A stretch of 64,000 bases of DNA from Methylotenera_A sp044222005 (GTDB taxonomy: Bacteria; Pseudomonadota; Gammaproteobacteria; Burkholderiales; Methylophilaceae): NCBI GenBank assembly GCA_044222005.1, contig JBGANY010000005.1, forward strand, positions 54,168-118,167. Reading direction: 5' to 3'. Position 1 is the stretch's first letter, and every line of letters starts with the position of its first letter. Positions 7,917 through 17,917 of the stretch are shown piece after piece. A model generated the notes under the pieces. The model did not search any database. It saw only the letters and a program-made list of their open reading frames with translations, and was not told the origin of the DNA. The translations under genes were made by a program, and so were the position numbers.

Positions 7917-9263
7917 TTATTTGCCGATACAAAACTTGGAGAATATCTCTCCCAGCAAATCATCCGGGGTAAATTCACCCGTTACACTGCTTAACGCTTC
8001 CTGCGCCAAACGCAGCTCTTCTGCAATGAGTTCTGCCTGGCTGATATTGTTGCACGCTTGTTGCAAATGTTCATCCACCTGCTTTAGAGCTTCCAAATGC
8101 CGAGCTCGCGCCATAAAAACGCCTTCGGCATTTTGCTGATAGCCTGCAATATTCAATAAATGTTGTTTTAGCAGGTCAACACCGCTACCAGTTTTTGCGG
8201 AAAGAAAAATATGTGTTTCACCAGCTTTTTCTACAATTTTTGCCGCTTCATTCGTGGTGTCAATTTTATTATGTACCCATATTTTGCTGATTTCTTGCGG
8301 CAAGCGCGCCAGAATCGATTTTTCTGCATCGTCAATACCATGAGCTGCATCCACCAATAATAATGCGACCTGCGCGTTTTCTAGCGCTCGATATGTTCGC
8401 GCGATGCCGATTTTTTCCACTTCATCATTTGTATCGCGTAATCCTGCAGTATCAATAATATGCAACGGCAATCCATTGATTTGTATAGAACTTTTTATAG
8501 CATCTCGCGTTGTACCCGCAATCGGCGTCACAATTGCCACTTCTTCACCGCTCAACTGATTCATCAAGCTCGATTTGCCCACGTTAGGCTGACCCACCAG
8601 CACAATGTGCATACCTTCGCGTAATAAGCTGCCTTGTTTGGCTTTTGAAAATACCGATTCTAATTCGCTAGTGATGGCCTCTAACTTTTCGGTCACTTTG
8701 CCTTGCGAAATAAAATCGATTTCTTCTTCAGGAAAATCCAGACAGGCTTCGACATACATACGCAAATTAACCAGCTTGGCCAAAAGCTGATTGATGCTAT
8801 TTGAAAACTCGCCAGATAAAGAGCGCACAGCACTGCGTGCTGCCGCTGCTGTTGACGCGTTAATCACATCGGCTACCGCTTCAGCCTGTGCTAAATCGAT
8901 TTTGTCATTCAGGTAAGCACGGCGTGTAAACTCGCCCGGTTCGGCCTGGCGCGCGCCCAATTCGATGCAGCGTGCCAGCAAGATTTGCATAAGCGCGGTA
9001 CCGCCATGCGCCTGCAGCTCCAGCACATCTTCTCCGGTATATGAATGTGGATTCTGGTAATAGATCGCGATGCCACGATCAATTAATTGATGGTTGGCAT
9101 CATAAAAAGGCAAGTAAGCGGCGTGGCGTGGGGCAGGGCACTGTTCTAATATCTGGTTAGCGATCGCGCGACTCAACAGCCCCGAAACCCGCAACACACC
9201 GATACCGCCCGCACCGCTGGCTGTAGCGATGGCGGCAATAGTATCTGCCTTATTTTTTTGCAT
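7917..9263 (-). CDS. mnmE: tRNA modification GTPase MnmE (TrmE)
   Basis: 448-residue GTPase that works with MnmG on wobble-U34 modification. The N-terminal formyl-THF-binding domain starts DTIAAIATASGAGGIGVLR; the G domain has P-loop GQPNVGKSS, switch II DTAGLRDT and NKID; the C-terminus ends CIGK with the conserved Cys. It overlaps the 3' end of yidC by 14 nt, in the conserved rpmH-rnpA-yidD-yidC-mnmE order. Confidence 0.97.
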   Translation of the reverse strand: MQKNKADTIAAIATASGAGGIGVLRVSGLLSRAIANQILEQCPAPRHAAYLPFYDANHQLIDRGIAIYYQNPHSYTGEDVLELQAHGGTALMQILLARCIELGARQAEPGEFTRRAYLNDKIDLAQAEAVADVINASTAAAARSAVRSLSGEFSNSINQLLAKLVNLRMYVEACLDFPEEEIDFISQGKVTEKLEAITSELESVFSKAKQGSLLREGMHIVLVGQPNVGKSSLMNQLSGEEVAIVTPIAGTTRDAIKSSIQINGLPLHIIDTAGLRDTNDEVEKIGIARTYRALENAQVALLLVDAAHGIDDAEKSILARLPQEISKIWVHNKIDTTNEAAKIVEKAGETHIFLSAKTGSGVDLLKQHLLNIAGYQQNAEGVFMARARHLEALKQVDEHLQQACNNISQAELIAEELRLAQEALSSVTGEFTPDDLLGEIFSKFCIGK

Positions 9264-10878
9264 TGCCTTTTTTGGCTAACGCAGCGGCATGAATGGATTT
9301 ATTCACATACCATTGCTGCCAGATCGACAGGATATTGTTCACCAGCCAGTACAACACCAGGCCGGCAGGAAAAAAGAAGAAGAATACGCTGAATACCACC
9401 GGCATAATCTTCATAATTTTCGCTTGCAGCGGGTCAGTCGGTGCCGGGTTCAAATAGGTTTGGATGATCATGGTCGCGCCCATTAATATTGGTAACACAT
9501 ACCATGGGTCAACCGCGGACAAGTCCTGGATCCAGCCAAAAAACGGCGCATGACGCAGCTCAACAGAACCTAACAACACCCAATAAAGCGCAATAAAAAC
9601 AGGGATTTGCACCAGAATTGGCAAACAGCCACCCATTGGGTTGATTTTTTCCGTGCGGTAAAGCTCCATCATTGCCTGCTGCATTTTCTGTTTATCGTCA
9701 CCGAATTTTTCTTTCATCGCCTGCAGACGCGGTGCCAATTCGCGCATTTGTGCCATCGATTTATAACTCGCGGCCGAAAGCGGGAAAAATACAGCTTTGA
9801 TCAGTACCGTTAATAAAATAATCGCCACACCCCAGTTATGCACCAAGGTATAAATATTCGACAGTATCCAGAACAACGGCTTCGCCACCACTGTAAGCCA
9901 GCCATAATCTACCGCATACTCTAGCCCCGGTGCGGCAGTAGCTAAATCTGTATGTGTTTGCGGCCCCGCAAATAGTTTAGCGCGAATCTCGGTTTTAGCG
10001 CCTGTAGCCACACTAACTCCCGGTGTAACTACCCCCAAAGCAAAAATGTGTTCGGATAATTGCTTGGTGTAAAACTCACGCGCTACACCTTTTTCTGGAA
10101 TCCATGCGCTAGCAAAATAATGTTCAACCAAGCCGATCCAGCCATCTTTACTGGATTTTGATAAGCTTTCCTTAGCCATATCGGCAAATTTAATTTTTGT
10201 GAATTTATCTGCCTCGGTAAAATAAGCGCCGCCTGTAAACGTGGGCATCATTTTAGAGCCTTGCTTGGACTGGTTATCATGCACGATTTGATAGTAAACA
10301 GATGGCGTAATTACCGCCGCACTACCATTGTTGATTTGATAGGTGACGTCTATTACATAGCTACCGCGATGAAAAGTGTAAATTTTATCCACACTGATAC
10401 CATTGCCCATCCAAGATAGCCGCACTTCCTGGCTTGTAGCGCCATCAGCCAATGTGTAGCTTTCTGCAGCACTGGTAAACACTGATTTGTGATTGGGCAG
10501 ATCACCGCCCAGTAAGCCGGTCTGAGCAACATACAGCATGGGTTTCTGTGCATCATCCATCAACACAAAGTTGCCGCTTTTAACCTCTGCTGCGCGATGT
10601 TGATTAAGCACCAAATAGCGCAAATCACCGCCTGTTGTGTCGATTTCGGCCTGATATAAATCAGTGGAAACTTTAATGCGCTGACCTTTTTCGAGCTTGA
10701 AACTTTTTTCATCTGTCGCATTCATCGCAGTACTGGCATTGCCAGCTACAGATGGGATCTCCACTTGTGCTTGCTGCTGAGCAGGTGCGTGCGGTTTGTT
10801 TTTCTGCTGCCAGGAATCCCATAGCATCAAAATGGAAAATGAAAAAATAACAAATAAAATTAAGCGGCGTGTATCCAT
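9250..10878 (-). CDS. yidC: Membrane protein insertase YidC
   Basis: 542-residue inner-membrane insertase acting alone or with SecYEG. An N-terminal anchor helix (MDTRRLILFVIFSFSILMLW) is followed by the large periplasmic beta-domain of Gram-negative YidC (about residues 50-330) and the five-helix core (from about residue 345) containing YKSMAQMRELAPR and NPMGGCLPILVQIP. The C-terminus is basic. Normal length. Confidence 0.97.
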   Translation of the reverse strand: MDTRRLILFVIFSFSILMLWDSWQQKNKPHAPAQQQAQVEIPSVAGNASTAMNATDEKSFKLEKGQRIKVSTDLYQAEIDTTGGDLRYLVLNQHRAAEVKSGNFVLMDDAQKPMLYVAQTGLLGGDLPNHKSVFTSAAESYTLADGATSQEVRLSWMGNGISVDKIYTFHRGSYVIDVTYQINNGSAAVITPSVYYQIVHDNQSKQGSKMMPTFTGGAYFTEADKFTKIKFADMAKESLSKSSKDGWIGLVEHYFASAWIPEKGVAREFYTKQLSEHIFALGVVTPGVSVATGAKTEIRAKLFAGPQTHTDLATAAPGLEYAVDYGWLTVVAKPLFWILSNIYTLVHNWGVAIILLTVLIKAVFFPLSAASYKSMAQMRELAPRLQAMKEKFGDDKQKMQQAMMELYRTEKINPMGGCLPILVQIPVFIALYWVLLGSVELRHAPFFGWIQDLSAVDPWYVLPILMGATMIIQTYLNPAPTDPLQAKIMKIMPVVFSVFFFFFPAGLVLYWLVNNILSIWQQWYVNKSIHAAALAKKGNAKK

Positions 10879-10935
10879 AGATTCTTTATAATCAATAAGT
10901 TATATAAATTGTAACCATTTTTAATGCTACGGGCA

Positions 10936-11145
10936 CTATGGCACAGGATCGTGACCACCCGCATGCCAGGGATGGCAATGCGATAATCGCCTGATCGCCA
11001 GCAATAGGCCTTTGAGCGCACCATGCTTTTGTATGCATTCGACCGCATAATGTGAACAGGTTGGGGTAAACCGGCACTGTTGACCAAAAAACGGACTTAG
11101 CGCAATTTGATATGCTTTAATGAGTGCTATCAATATCCGTGACAT
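10936..11145 (-). CDS. yidD: Membrane protein insertion efficiency factor YidD
   Basis: 69-residue protein from ATG 11143-11145 (an upstream in-frame ATG at 11166 is possible). It contains the diagnostic core QIALSPFFGQQCRFTPTCSH with its conserved cysteines, and ends HPWHAGGHDPVP. YidD is a small inner-face membrane-associated factor aiding YidC-dependent insertion. It lies between rnpA and yidC as expected. Confidence 0.95.
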   Translation of the reverse strand: MSRILIALIKAYQIALSPFFGQQCRFTPTCSHYAVECIQKHGALKGLLLAIRRLSHCHPWHAGGHDPVP

Positions 11146-11187
11146 AATATTTGGCCTGTACCTCATAATTGGCGAGAAATTGAATTT

Positions 11188-11541
11188 TTAATGATCTTTT
11201 GTAACAAGTTTTTGTATTAAATACTCAAATTCTTGTTTTATCTCAAAAAAATCTGGCTTTTCAAAAGTTTTTTGTACCTGAATCACCAAATCAACCACCG
11301 GTAAACGATGCTGATTTAATCTGAACAATTCTCGCAATATACGTCGCATATAATTGCGCTGTACAGCCAGTTTTGCTGTTTTTTTACTCACGATCAAACC
11401 CAAACGCGCAGTTTCGAGCTCATTCAACCGGTAACGCATCACTAAATGCCTGTTGGCAATGCGTTTGCGCAAATTAAAAACGGATGAAAAATCATCCGTT
11501 TTTACAATTTTGGCTTGTTTAGTAAATCTAAACGATGCCAA
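11188..11541 (-). CDS. rnpA: Ribonuclease P protein component
   Basis: 117-residue basic protein that assists the RNase P RNA in 5' tRNA maturation. It shows the family block AVQRNYMRRILRELFR (about residues 74-89), here with Tyr-Met where many family members have Arg-Ile/Leu-Lys. It lies 68 nt downstream of rpmH on the same strand. Confidence 0.95.
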   Translation of the reverse strand: MASFRFTKQAKIVKTDDFSSVFNLRKRIANRHLVMRYRLNELETARLGLIVSKKTAKLAVQRNYMRRILRELFRLNQHRLPVVDLVIQVQKTFEKPDFFEIKQEFEYLIQKLVTKDH

Positions 11542-11609
11542 TTGATTTTCTTAATTCTTTAAGCGACTAAATCTTTACTATCATCTGAATCAAATGACAG
11601 TAGCTGAAA

Positions 11610-11744
11610 TTAAAGACCTAAGCGAGCACGGCCCTTAGCGCGACGGGCTGCTATGACTGCGCGACCGCCTTTGGTTTTCATGCGCACCAAAAAGCCATGG
11701 GTACGTGCACGACGTGTTTTAGAAGGTTGATAAGTACGTTTCAT
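11610..11744 (-). CDS. rpmH: 50S ribosomal protein L34
   Basis: 44 residues, very basic: MKRTYQPSKTRRARTHGF then VRMKTKGGRAV and RAKGRARL. Start ATG at 11742-11744 with GGAGAT upstream. It is the first gene of the minus-strand block leaving the origin, opposite dnaA. Confidence 0.97.
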   Translation of the reverse strand: MKRTYQPSKTRRARTHGFLVRMKTKGGRAVIAARRAKGRARLGL

Positions 11745-11842
11745 TGAAATCTCCGGCTAGCAAATGCTACAAAGCCCTATATTAAACCCGATAACCCTCT
11801 ATTCTGTCAACCGATATTTAGTTTAATAAATGTTTGATTGCC

Positions 11843-11851
11843 TGTGGATAA
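11843..11851 (-). other. DnaA box (perfect) between rpmH and dnaA
   Basis: TGTGGATAA is the exact complement of the consensus DnaA box TTATCCACA. The 238-nt rpmH-dnaA gap (11745-11982) is AT-rich, especially 11880-11960. The box may serve dnaA autoregulation or be part of a bipartite origin. Confidence 0.75.
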
Positions 11852-11982
11852 GTCTGACTAAACCAGCTAGAATAGCCTGCTAATTTACAATGGTTTAATC
11901 TTGTTTAATTAACACCTGTTAAATAATAAATCATAATAAAATCATTAAGTTAACAATAATTGCAAGGGGTTTCGGGCAACCG

Positions 11983-13362
11983 ATGGAAAATTTTTGGTCT
12001 ACCTGCCTTAGTCGCTTTGAACAAGAGCTGTCTGCACAACAATTTAATACTTGGATCAAACCCTTAAAAATGGAGGTGGTGGATAATACCGTCCGTTTGC
12101 TTGCCCCTAATAAATTTGTACAGCAATGGGTAAAAGATCGTTTCTTAAGCAAAATAGAAACACTTGCATCTGAATTGTTGCCGCAAAATACGGTGGTTGA
12201 ATTGTTGATCAGTGAAAAAATTACCAACAAGACCATTGCTGAGATACCAAACAAAAGCGCTGTCCTTTCAGAAAATGACGATGTCATCACAACAAAAGTT
12301 GTAACGGCAAAAGCCTTGGTTAACCGCCGCTCCGGTGAACGCGCCTCTGGCTTAAATAGCAGCTTCAATTTTGATAATTACGTCACCGGGCGTGCCAATC
12401 AGCTCGCGCGCGCTGCCGCCATACAAGTGGCTGATAATCCTGGCAAGGCTTATAACCCATTATTCATTTATGGGGGGGTTGGGTTGGGTAAAACCCATTT
12501 ATTGCAGGCCATAGGCAATCAGTTGAAACATCAGAATCCGGATGCCAACATTCGTTATCTGCACGCCGAGCGCTATGTATCTGATGTGGTAAAAGCCTAC
12601 GAAAATAAAGCGTTTGATGAGTTTAAACGACAATATCATTCGCTGGACTTATTGCTGATTGATGATATTCAGTTTTTCGCCAAAAAAACACGTACCCAGG
12701 AAGAGTTTTTCTACGCATTTAACACGCTGATTGAAGAAAAAAAGCAAATCGTGATTACTTGCGATACTTATCCCAAAGAAATTATAGATGTCGATGAACG
12801 CTTGCGCACCCGCTTTAGCTGGGGATTAACCGTTGCGGTTGAGCCTCCGGAACTTGAAATGCGCGTCGCGATTTTACTTAAGAAAGCGGAAGAGTCTAAA
12901 ATCAATCTGACGGAAGACGTGGCTTTTTTTGTCGCCAAACAAATCCGTTCCAGTGTACGCGAGCTGGAAGGCGCACTAAACCGCATCATTGCCATGGCAC
13001 AATTTACCGGGCATGCCATAGATGTTCACCTTGCAAAAGATGCGCTGCGTGATTTAATCGCGGTACGCGGCCGCCAGATTACGATTGAAAACATTCAGAA
13101 AACTGTCGCTGATTATTACAAAATCAAAGTCAGTGAGATGCACAGCAAAAAACGCTCGCGCAATTTTGCCCGGCCCAGACAAATTGCCATGAGTCTGGCG
13201 AGAGAGCTTACCAACCACAGCTTTCCAGAAATTGGTGAAGCCTTTGGCAGCCGTCACCACACCACCGTGATGCACGCGTGTGAGGAAATAGAGCAGTTAC
13301 GCTTGAATGATCAGGCAATTGCACGAGATATTGGATTTTTGACGCAAGTCATAAGGGATTAG
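11983..13362 (+). CDS. dnaA: Chromosomal replication initiator DnaA
   Basis: 459 residues. Domain I starts MENFWSTCLSRFEQELSAQQ; a short variable domain II follows; the AAA+ domain III has Walker A GGVGLGKTHLL (about residues 164-174) and Walker B LLIDDIQFF; domain IV ends with the DnaA-box-recognition signature GSRHHTTVMHA. It is divergent from rpmH and followed by the probable oriC and dnaN. Confidence 0.98.
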   Translation: MENFWSTCLSRFEQELSAQQFNTWIKPLKMEVVDNTVRLLAPNKFVQQWVKDRFLSKIETLASELLPQNTVVELLISEKITNKTIAEIPNKSAVLSENDDVITTKVVTAKALVNRRSGERASGLNSSFNFDNYVTGRANQLARAAAIQVADNPGKAYNPLFIYGGVGLGKTHLLQAIGNQLKHQNPDANIRYLHAERYVSDVVKAYENKAFDEFKRQYHSLDLLLIDDIQFFAKKTRTQEEFFYAFNTLIEEKKQIVITCDTYPKEIIDVDERLRTRFSWGLTVAVEPPELEMRVAILLKKAEESKINLTEDVAFFVAKQIRSSVRELEGALNRIIAMAQFTGHAIDVHLAKDALRDLIAVRGRQITIENIQKTVADYYKIKVSEMHSKKRSRNFARPRQIAMSLARELTNHSFPEIGEAFGSRHHTTVMHACEEIEQLRLNDQAIARDIGFLTQVIRD

Positions 13363-13652
13363 GCACTAAAATAACGGTTGTGATTAAAACAATATTAACT
13401 TGTGGATTAAATATGATTAAAACACCATCTTTTCAACGGTTAAAATTTTATGCACATTTAATCCGCAACAGAAAAGTTAATTTTAAACAGGCAAAAATTT
13501 ATAGCAACTTATTGATTTAATTAAATTTAATGATGTTATCAACAGAAAAATTGTACATTATTACTATTATTGTTTTTAAATATATATATTAAACATCTAA
13601 TTAACCAAGATCTTTTAACTACGTAAAACTTAAGCACATTGGGAAAACAACC
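13363..13652. other. Probable oriC (dnaA-dnaN intergenic region)
   Basis: 290 nt with no gene and very high A+T. It contains near-consensus DnaA boxes TGTGGATTA (13401-13409) and TTATCAACA (13536-13544), each one base off consensus, and an AT-rich stretch likely to unwind (13505-13535 and 13570-13605, including TATATATATT). Its position between dnaA and dnaN, nearby parS sites, and divergence of gene direction around dnaA support an origin. The dnaN promoter must also lie here. A GC-skew calculation over the chromosome would be decisive. Confidence 0.65.
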
Positions 13653-14753
13653 ATGCAAATCAAAATCAATCGTGAAATCCTGTTAAAGCCACTTACCAGT
13701 GTCAGCAGTATTGTTGAGCGTCGTCATACACTTCCAATCCTTTCCAATTTATTGCTGGAAGCGAAAAAGAATAGTATCCAGCTGACTGCGACAGATCTGG
13801 AAATGCAAATCTCGCTTGGTATTGAAAGCGCCTTTAATGGTGAATTATCTACTACCATCTCTGCAAAAAAATTACTGGATATATGTCGTTCGCTGCCAGA
13901 AGGTGTAGATATTGATATGGTGAGCAACGATAGTCGCATTACGGTTAAAGCTGGTAAAAGCCGGTTTAATCTGCAGACCTTGCCTGCGGCAGATTATCCG
14001 GTCATGACCAAGGTCACGGGCGATAACACACAGATTAAAATCAGCCAGCTTGCATTTAAAAAACTGCTTAAACAAGTAGAGTTTGCGATGGCGCAGCAGG
14101 ATATTCGCTATTATCTCAATGGATTATTGCTTGAAGTGAATGAAAACAAACTGAACCTGGTAGGTACAGACGGGCATCGCCTGAGTTTTACTTCAACCAC
14201 ACTCAATCAAAGTTACGAAAAAACGGAAGTTATATTGCCACGCAAAACCGTGATAGAACTGATCAAGCTGCTCAATGACAGCGAGGAAGAAGTCACGATC
14301 GAAATTAATGCGGGCCAGGTCAATTTTGCATTCAGCGATATCCGATTAATTTCCAAAGTGATCGATGGTAAATTTCCGGATTACAACCGCGTCATTCCTA
14401 GCGGTCATCAGAATACGTTTACCACCAATCGTTTGATCATACTCACCGCCATGCAGCGCGCATCGATTCTATCGAACGAGAAATATCGCGGCATCCGTAT
14501 GGTACTAAGTAATCACAATCTAAAACTCATCAGTACCAATACCGAGCAGGAAGAAGCGGAAGAAGAACTCGAGATTGATTACACCAAGGATGGCTTGGAT
14601 ATTGGGTTTAACGTAACTTATTTAATCGATGTATTGAATAATGTCAGCGATGAAAATATCAATTTCTCGTTTGCCGATGCTAACAGTAGTTGCCTGATTA
14701 CAGTGCCCAATGATGAAAATTACAAATACGTGGTTATGCCGATGCGCATTTAA
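13653..14753 (+). CDS. dnaN: DNA polymerase III sliding clamp (beta subunit)
   Basis: 366 residues forming three clamp domains; starts MQIKINREILLKPLTSVSSI and ends with the conserved YKYVVMPMRI. The homodimeric ring tethers polymerase III and recruits other replication and repair proteins. It lies between oriC and gyrB, with normal length and a TTGGGAAAAC leader before the ATG. Confidence 0.98.
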   Translation: MQIKINREILLKPLTSVSSIVERRHTLPILSNLLLEAKKNSIQLTATDLEMQISLGIESAFNGELSTTISAKKLLDICRSLPEGVDIDMVSNDSRITVKAGKSRFNLQTLPAADYPVMTKVTGDNTQIKISQLAFKKLLKQVEFAMAQQDIRYYLNGLLLEVNENKLNLVGTDGHRLSFTSTTLNQSYEKTEVILPRKTVIELIKLLNDSEEEVTIEINAGQVNFAFSDIRLISKVIDGKFPDYNRVIPSGHQNTFTTNRLIILTAMQRASILSNEKYRGIRMVLSNHNLKLISTNTEQEEAEEELEIDYTKDGLDIGFNVTYLIDVLNNVSDENINFSFADANSSCLITVPNDENYKYVVMPMRI

Positions 14754-14802
14754 CCTTGTTTAATACTTAACAAAAACCTGAAATTATTTAAAAGAAACGA
14801 TT

Positions 14803-17214
14803 ATGGCAAAAGCCCCGCAGCAAGAATATAACTCAGACAGCATTAAAATCTTAGAAGGTCTCGATGCCGTGCGTAAACGTCCTGGCATGTACATCGGTGA
14901 TACCTCTGATGGCTCAGGTTTGCACCACATGGTGTTCGAGGTGCTTGATAACGCTATTGACGAGGCGCTGGCTGGACATTGTGATGACATCAAGGTCATT
15001 ATCCATCCAGACAACTCAATCAGCGTCTCAGACAACGGCAGGGGCATTCCTACCGATATTAAAGATGACGATAAACATGATCCGAAACGTTCTGCTGCCG
15101 AGATCGTGATGACAGAGTTGCACGCAGGCGGCAAGTTCGATCAAAACTCCTACAAGGTTTCTGGCGGTTTGCATGGCGTGGGCGTATCGGTGGTGAATGC
15201 GCTTTCTGAATGGCTACGTTTAAAAATCTATCGTAAAGGCGAAGTACATCAAATGGAATTCCGCCGTGGCGTGCCAGTGGCGCCGCTAGCACAAACCGGT
15301 AAAACTGATAAAAAAGGTACCGAGGTACACTTTTTGGCCTCGGCCGAAACATTTGGGTTGGTGGAATATCACTTTGAAATTCTAGCCAAACGAATTCGCG
15401 AACTATCATTTTTAAATTTTGGCGTCAAAATTGAACTGATCGATCAACGCAGCGGAAAATCTGAAAATTTTGCGCACACAGGCGGTATTAAAGGTTTTGT
15501 GGAGTATATAAATCGTAGTAAATCGGTGCTGCATCCTAAAGTTTTCTACGCCATTGGCGAAAAAGACGGCATGACGGTTGAAGTGGCCATGCAATGGAAC
15601 GACAGTTATTCTGAAACGGTGCAATGCTTTACCAATAACATCCCGCAGCGCGATGGTGGCACGCACTTAACCGGCCTGCGCACGGCCATGACGCGTACGC
15701 TAAACCAATATATCGAGCAAAGCGAGCTGGCCAAAAAAGCCAAAGTGGAAACCACCGGCGACGACATGCGCGAAGGCATTACTTGCGTGCTTTCAGTGAA
15801 AGTGCCGGATCCTAAATTCTCATCACAAACCAAAGACAAACTGGTTTCATCCGAGGTGCAACCGGTGGTTTCAGAAGTGGTTTCTGCGAAATTGGCGGAT
15901 TTTCTGGCCGAGAATCCGGCGGATGCAAAAATCATCTGCGGAAAAATTGTCGAGGCCGCACGTGCGCGTGAAGCCGCGCGTAAGGCGCGCGAAATCACCC
16001 GCCGCAAGGGTGTGATGGATACACTTGGCTTACCCGGCAAGCTGGCAGATTGCCAGGAAAAAGACCCGGCACTGTGCGAGCTTTACCTGGTCGAGGGTGA
16101 CTCTGCGGGCGGCTCGGCCAAACAAGGGCGCGACCGTAAAAACCAGGCCATTTTGCCGCTCAAAGGTAAAATTTTAAACGTAGAAAAAGCGCGTTTTGAT
16201 AAATTATTGGGCAGTCAGGAAATCGCTACGCTGATTACCGCACTAGGCACCAGCATTGGCAAAGACGATTTCAGCGCCGAGAAATTGCGCTATCACCGTA
16301 TTATCATCATGACCGATGCTGACGTCGATGGCGCGCACATCCGCACGCTGTTGCTCACCTTTTTCTACCGCCAGATGACCGAACTGGTAGAGCGCGGCCA
16401 CATCTATATTGCTCAGCCGCCGCTTTACAAGGTGAAGCAGGGCAAAGATGAGCGCTATCTAAAAGACCAGCAGGAGCTAGATATTTACCTGCTCAATTCC
16501 GCATTAAAAGGCGCAGAGCTGGATACCAAAACCAATGCGGGTATCATCACAGGCGAGCCATTGGGCGAAATCGCCAAACAAATGGTGCTGACGGAAGCGG
16601 TGATTCGCCGCATTGCCGCGCTGTATGACGAAAGCGTGCTGCGCGCGATTCAGGATGTGGGCGAAATCGATCTCAGCAGCGAGGCCAATGCCAATAAAGT
16701 GGCCGAGCAGTTGCGCCCCATTTTAGGCGCTATCGGCAGCGAGGTGATTGTAGGCTTTGATGCAGAAACCAACACTTATCGATTAGAAGTGAACAAATAC
16801 GTGCATGGCAACCTGCAATGCTGCGTGATAGATGCCGAGTTTTTAAGCAGCGGCGATTACCGGCAGATTCTAAAAGTATCCACCATGCTGCACGGCTTAA
16901 TCGGCCCAGGTGCAGTAATTAAACGTAACGAGAAAGAGCAGGCCGTAGCCACCTTCAAACAAGCACTGGATTGGCTGCTGGCTGAGGCAAAAAACACGCT
17001 CAATATTCAACGCTACAAAGGCTTGGGCGAGATGAATCCGGAACAGCTGTGGGAAACCACGATGGACCCGAAAGTGCGCCGTCTACTCAAAGTGCAGATT
17101 GATGATGCTATAGCGGCTGATGAGATCTTTACCACCCTGATGGGCGATAACGTAGAGCCGCGCCGCGCATTTATTGAAAGCAACGCGCTGGGTGCAAGTA
17201 ATTTGGATATTTAG
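14803..17214 (+). CDS. gyrB: DNA gyrase subunit B
   Basis: 803 residues. The GHKL ATPase domain contains VLDNAIDEALAGH and GGLHGVGVSVVNALS; the TOPRIM domain holds YLVEGDSAGGSAKQGRDRK and the acidic MTDADVDGAHIRTL; the C-terminus ends with QRYKGLGEMNPEQLW. Together with GyrA it introduces negative supercoils. It starts 49 nt after dnaN and is probably cotranscribed. Confidence 0.98.
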   Translation: MAKAPQQEYNSDSIKILEGLDAVRKRPGMYIGDTSDGSGLHHMVFEVLDNAIDEALAGHCDDIKVIIHPDNSISVSDNGRGIPTDIKDDDKHDPKRSAAEIVMTELHAGGKFDQNSYKVSGGLHGVGVSVVNALSEWLRLKIYRKGEVHQMEFRRGVPVAPLAQTGKTDKKGTEVHFLASAETFGLVEYHFEILAKRIRELSFLNFGVKIELIDQRSGKSENFAHTGGIKGFVEYINRSKSVLHPKVFYAIGEKDGMTVEVAMQWNDSYSETVQCFTNNIPQRDGGTHLTGLRTAMTRTLNQYIEQSELAKKAKVETTGDDMREGITCVLSVKVPDPKFSSQTKDKLVSSEVQPVVSEVVSAKLADFLAENPADAKIICGKIVEAARAREAARKAREITRRKGVMDTLGLPGKLADCQEKDPALCELYLVEGDSAGGSAKQGRDRKNQAILPLKGKILNVEKARFDKLLGSQEIATLITALGTSIGKDDFSAEKLRYHRIIIMTDADVDGAHIRTLLLTFFYRQMTELVERGHIYIAQPPLYKVKQGKDERYLKDQQELDIYLLNSALKGAELDTKTNAGIITGEPLGEIAKQMVLTEAVIRRIAALYDESVLRAIQDVGEIDLSSEANANKVAEQLRPILGAIGSEVIVGFDAETNTYRLEVNKYVHGNLQCCVIDAEFLSSGDYRQILKVSTMLHGLIGPGAVIKRNEKEQAVATFKQALDWLLAEAKNTLNIQRYKGLGEMNPEQLWETTMDPKVRRLLKVQIDDAIAADEIFTTLMGDNVEPRRAFIESNALGASNLDI

Positions 17215-17291
17215 GTAAGCAGATTTTTATTCAAAAGACTAAACTTGAGCAGTTGCTGGCAGGATATTCCTTCGTTATGAAGGCTTATCCC

Positions 17292-17329
17292 TTGACATAG
17301 CCATCCTCATTTTAGTTTAATATAAACTA
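17292..17329 (+). promoter_or_regulatory. Promoter with palindromic operator over the -10
   Basis: TTGACA (17292-17297) and TTTAAT (17316-17321) are 18 nt apart. The -10 is embedded in a perfect inverted repeat TAGTTTA-ATA-TAAACTA (17313-17329), a position where a bound repressor would block RNA polymerase. It drives the DUF4189 gene pair downstream. Confidence 0.5.
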
Positions 17330-17389
17330 TTACGGCATCTATCAGAACTTGATAGATCGTTCCTCTAGATGGGTGAAAAGGGGGAGCTT

Positions 17390-17917
17390 ATGCGGTTGAT
17401 GCTTATCGTACGTTTAGCGTTGCTTGGCATGCTATTCTTGCCTTCCCTCAGTTTTGCCTGCTATTCACAATGTTCAGCTCAATGCGGCGGATCAAGTGAT
17501 ACGAGTTGTATCCCAATGTGCATGTCATCATGCCAGAGTACATCAGATGGGGGTACCCAATCAGGTGGTAGCGCAGTTACGCAATACGGCGCTATTGCTT
17601 TCTCGCAGGGCACAATGAATTACGGCTTTTCCTATAACAAGGGGAGCCGCCGCGTCGCCGAAACTGTCGCGATGGAATATTGTGCCAAAGCGCCCGATAA
17701 TCCGAAAGATTGCAAAGTCGCGACCTGGTTTTACAATCACTGTGCGGCGCTGGCTTTAAAACCAAGTGCTCCTGGCAAGGCAAATGGCGCATGGGCGGCC
17801 GAGCACGCTTCTTCTCTCCGTGTAGCCAAGAAAAATGCGCTGAACTCCTGCCGCAAATACGCAGGGCAGGATGCCAATCAGTGCAAGGTGGTCGAAAGTT
17901 TTTGTGCGCGCCAATGA
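17390..17917 (+). CDS. Secreted Cys-rich DUF4189 protein
   Basis: 175 residues from ATG 17390, chosen for the GGGGGAG ribosome site just upstream. It has a signal peptide (MRLMLIVRLALLGMLFLPSL, cut near SFA), then a short Cys-rich segment with six cysteines (CYSQCSAQCGG ... CIPMCMSSC) and a C-terminal DUF4189 domain (YGAIAFSQGTMNYGFSYNKG, then MEYC, DCKVATWFYNHCAALAL). DUF4189 proteins are exported, disulphide-rich and of unknown function. Its stop overlaps the next start (ATGA), implying translational coupling with the membrane protein downstream. Confidence 0.8.
   Translation: MRLMLIVRLALLGMLFLPSLSFACYSQCSAQCGGSSDTSCIPMCMSSCQSTSDGGTQSGGSAVTQYGAIAFSQGTMNYGFSYNKGSRRVAETVAMEYCAKAPDNPKDCKVATWFYNHCAALALKPSAPGKANGAWAAEHASSLRVAKKNALNSCRKYAGQDANQCKVVESFCARQ

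Noticed and set aside
17710..17913. Upstream extension of the membrane-anchored protein
   Set aside because: It is a frame shadow of the DUF4189 gene; a signal peptide begins directly at ATG 17914 with an ATGA overlap.
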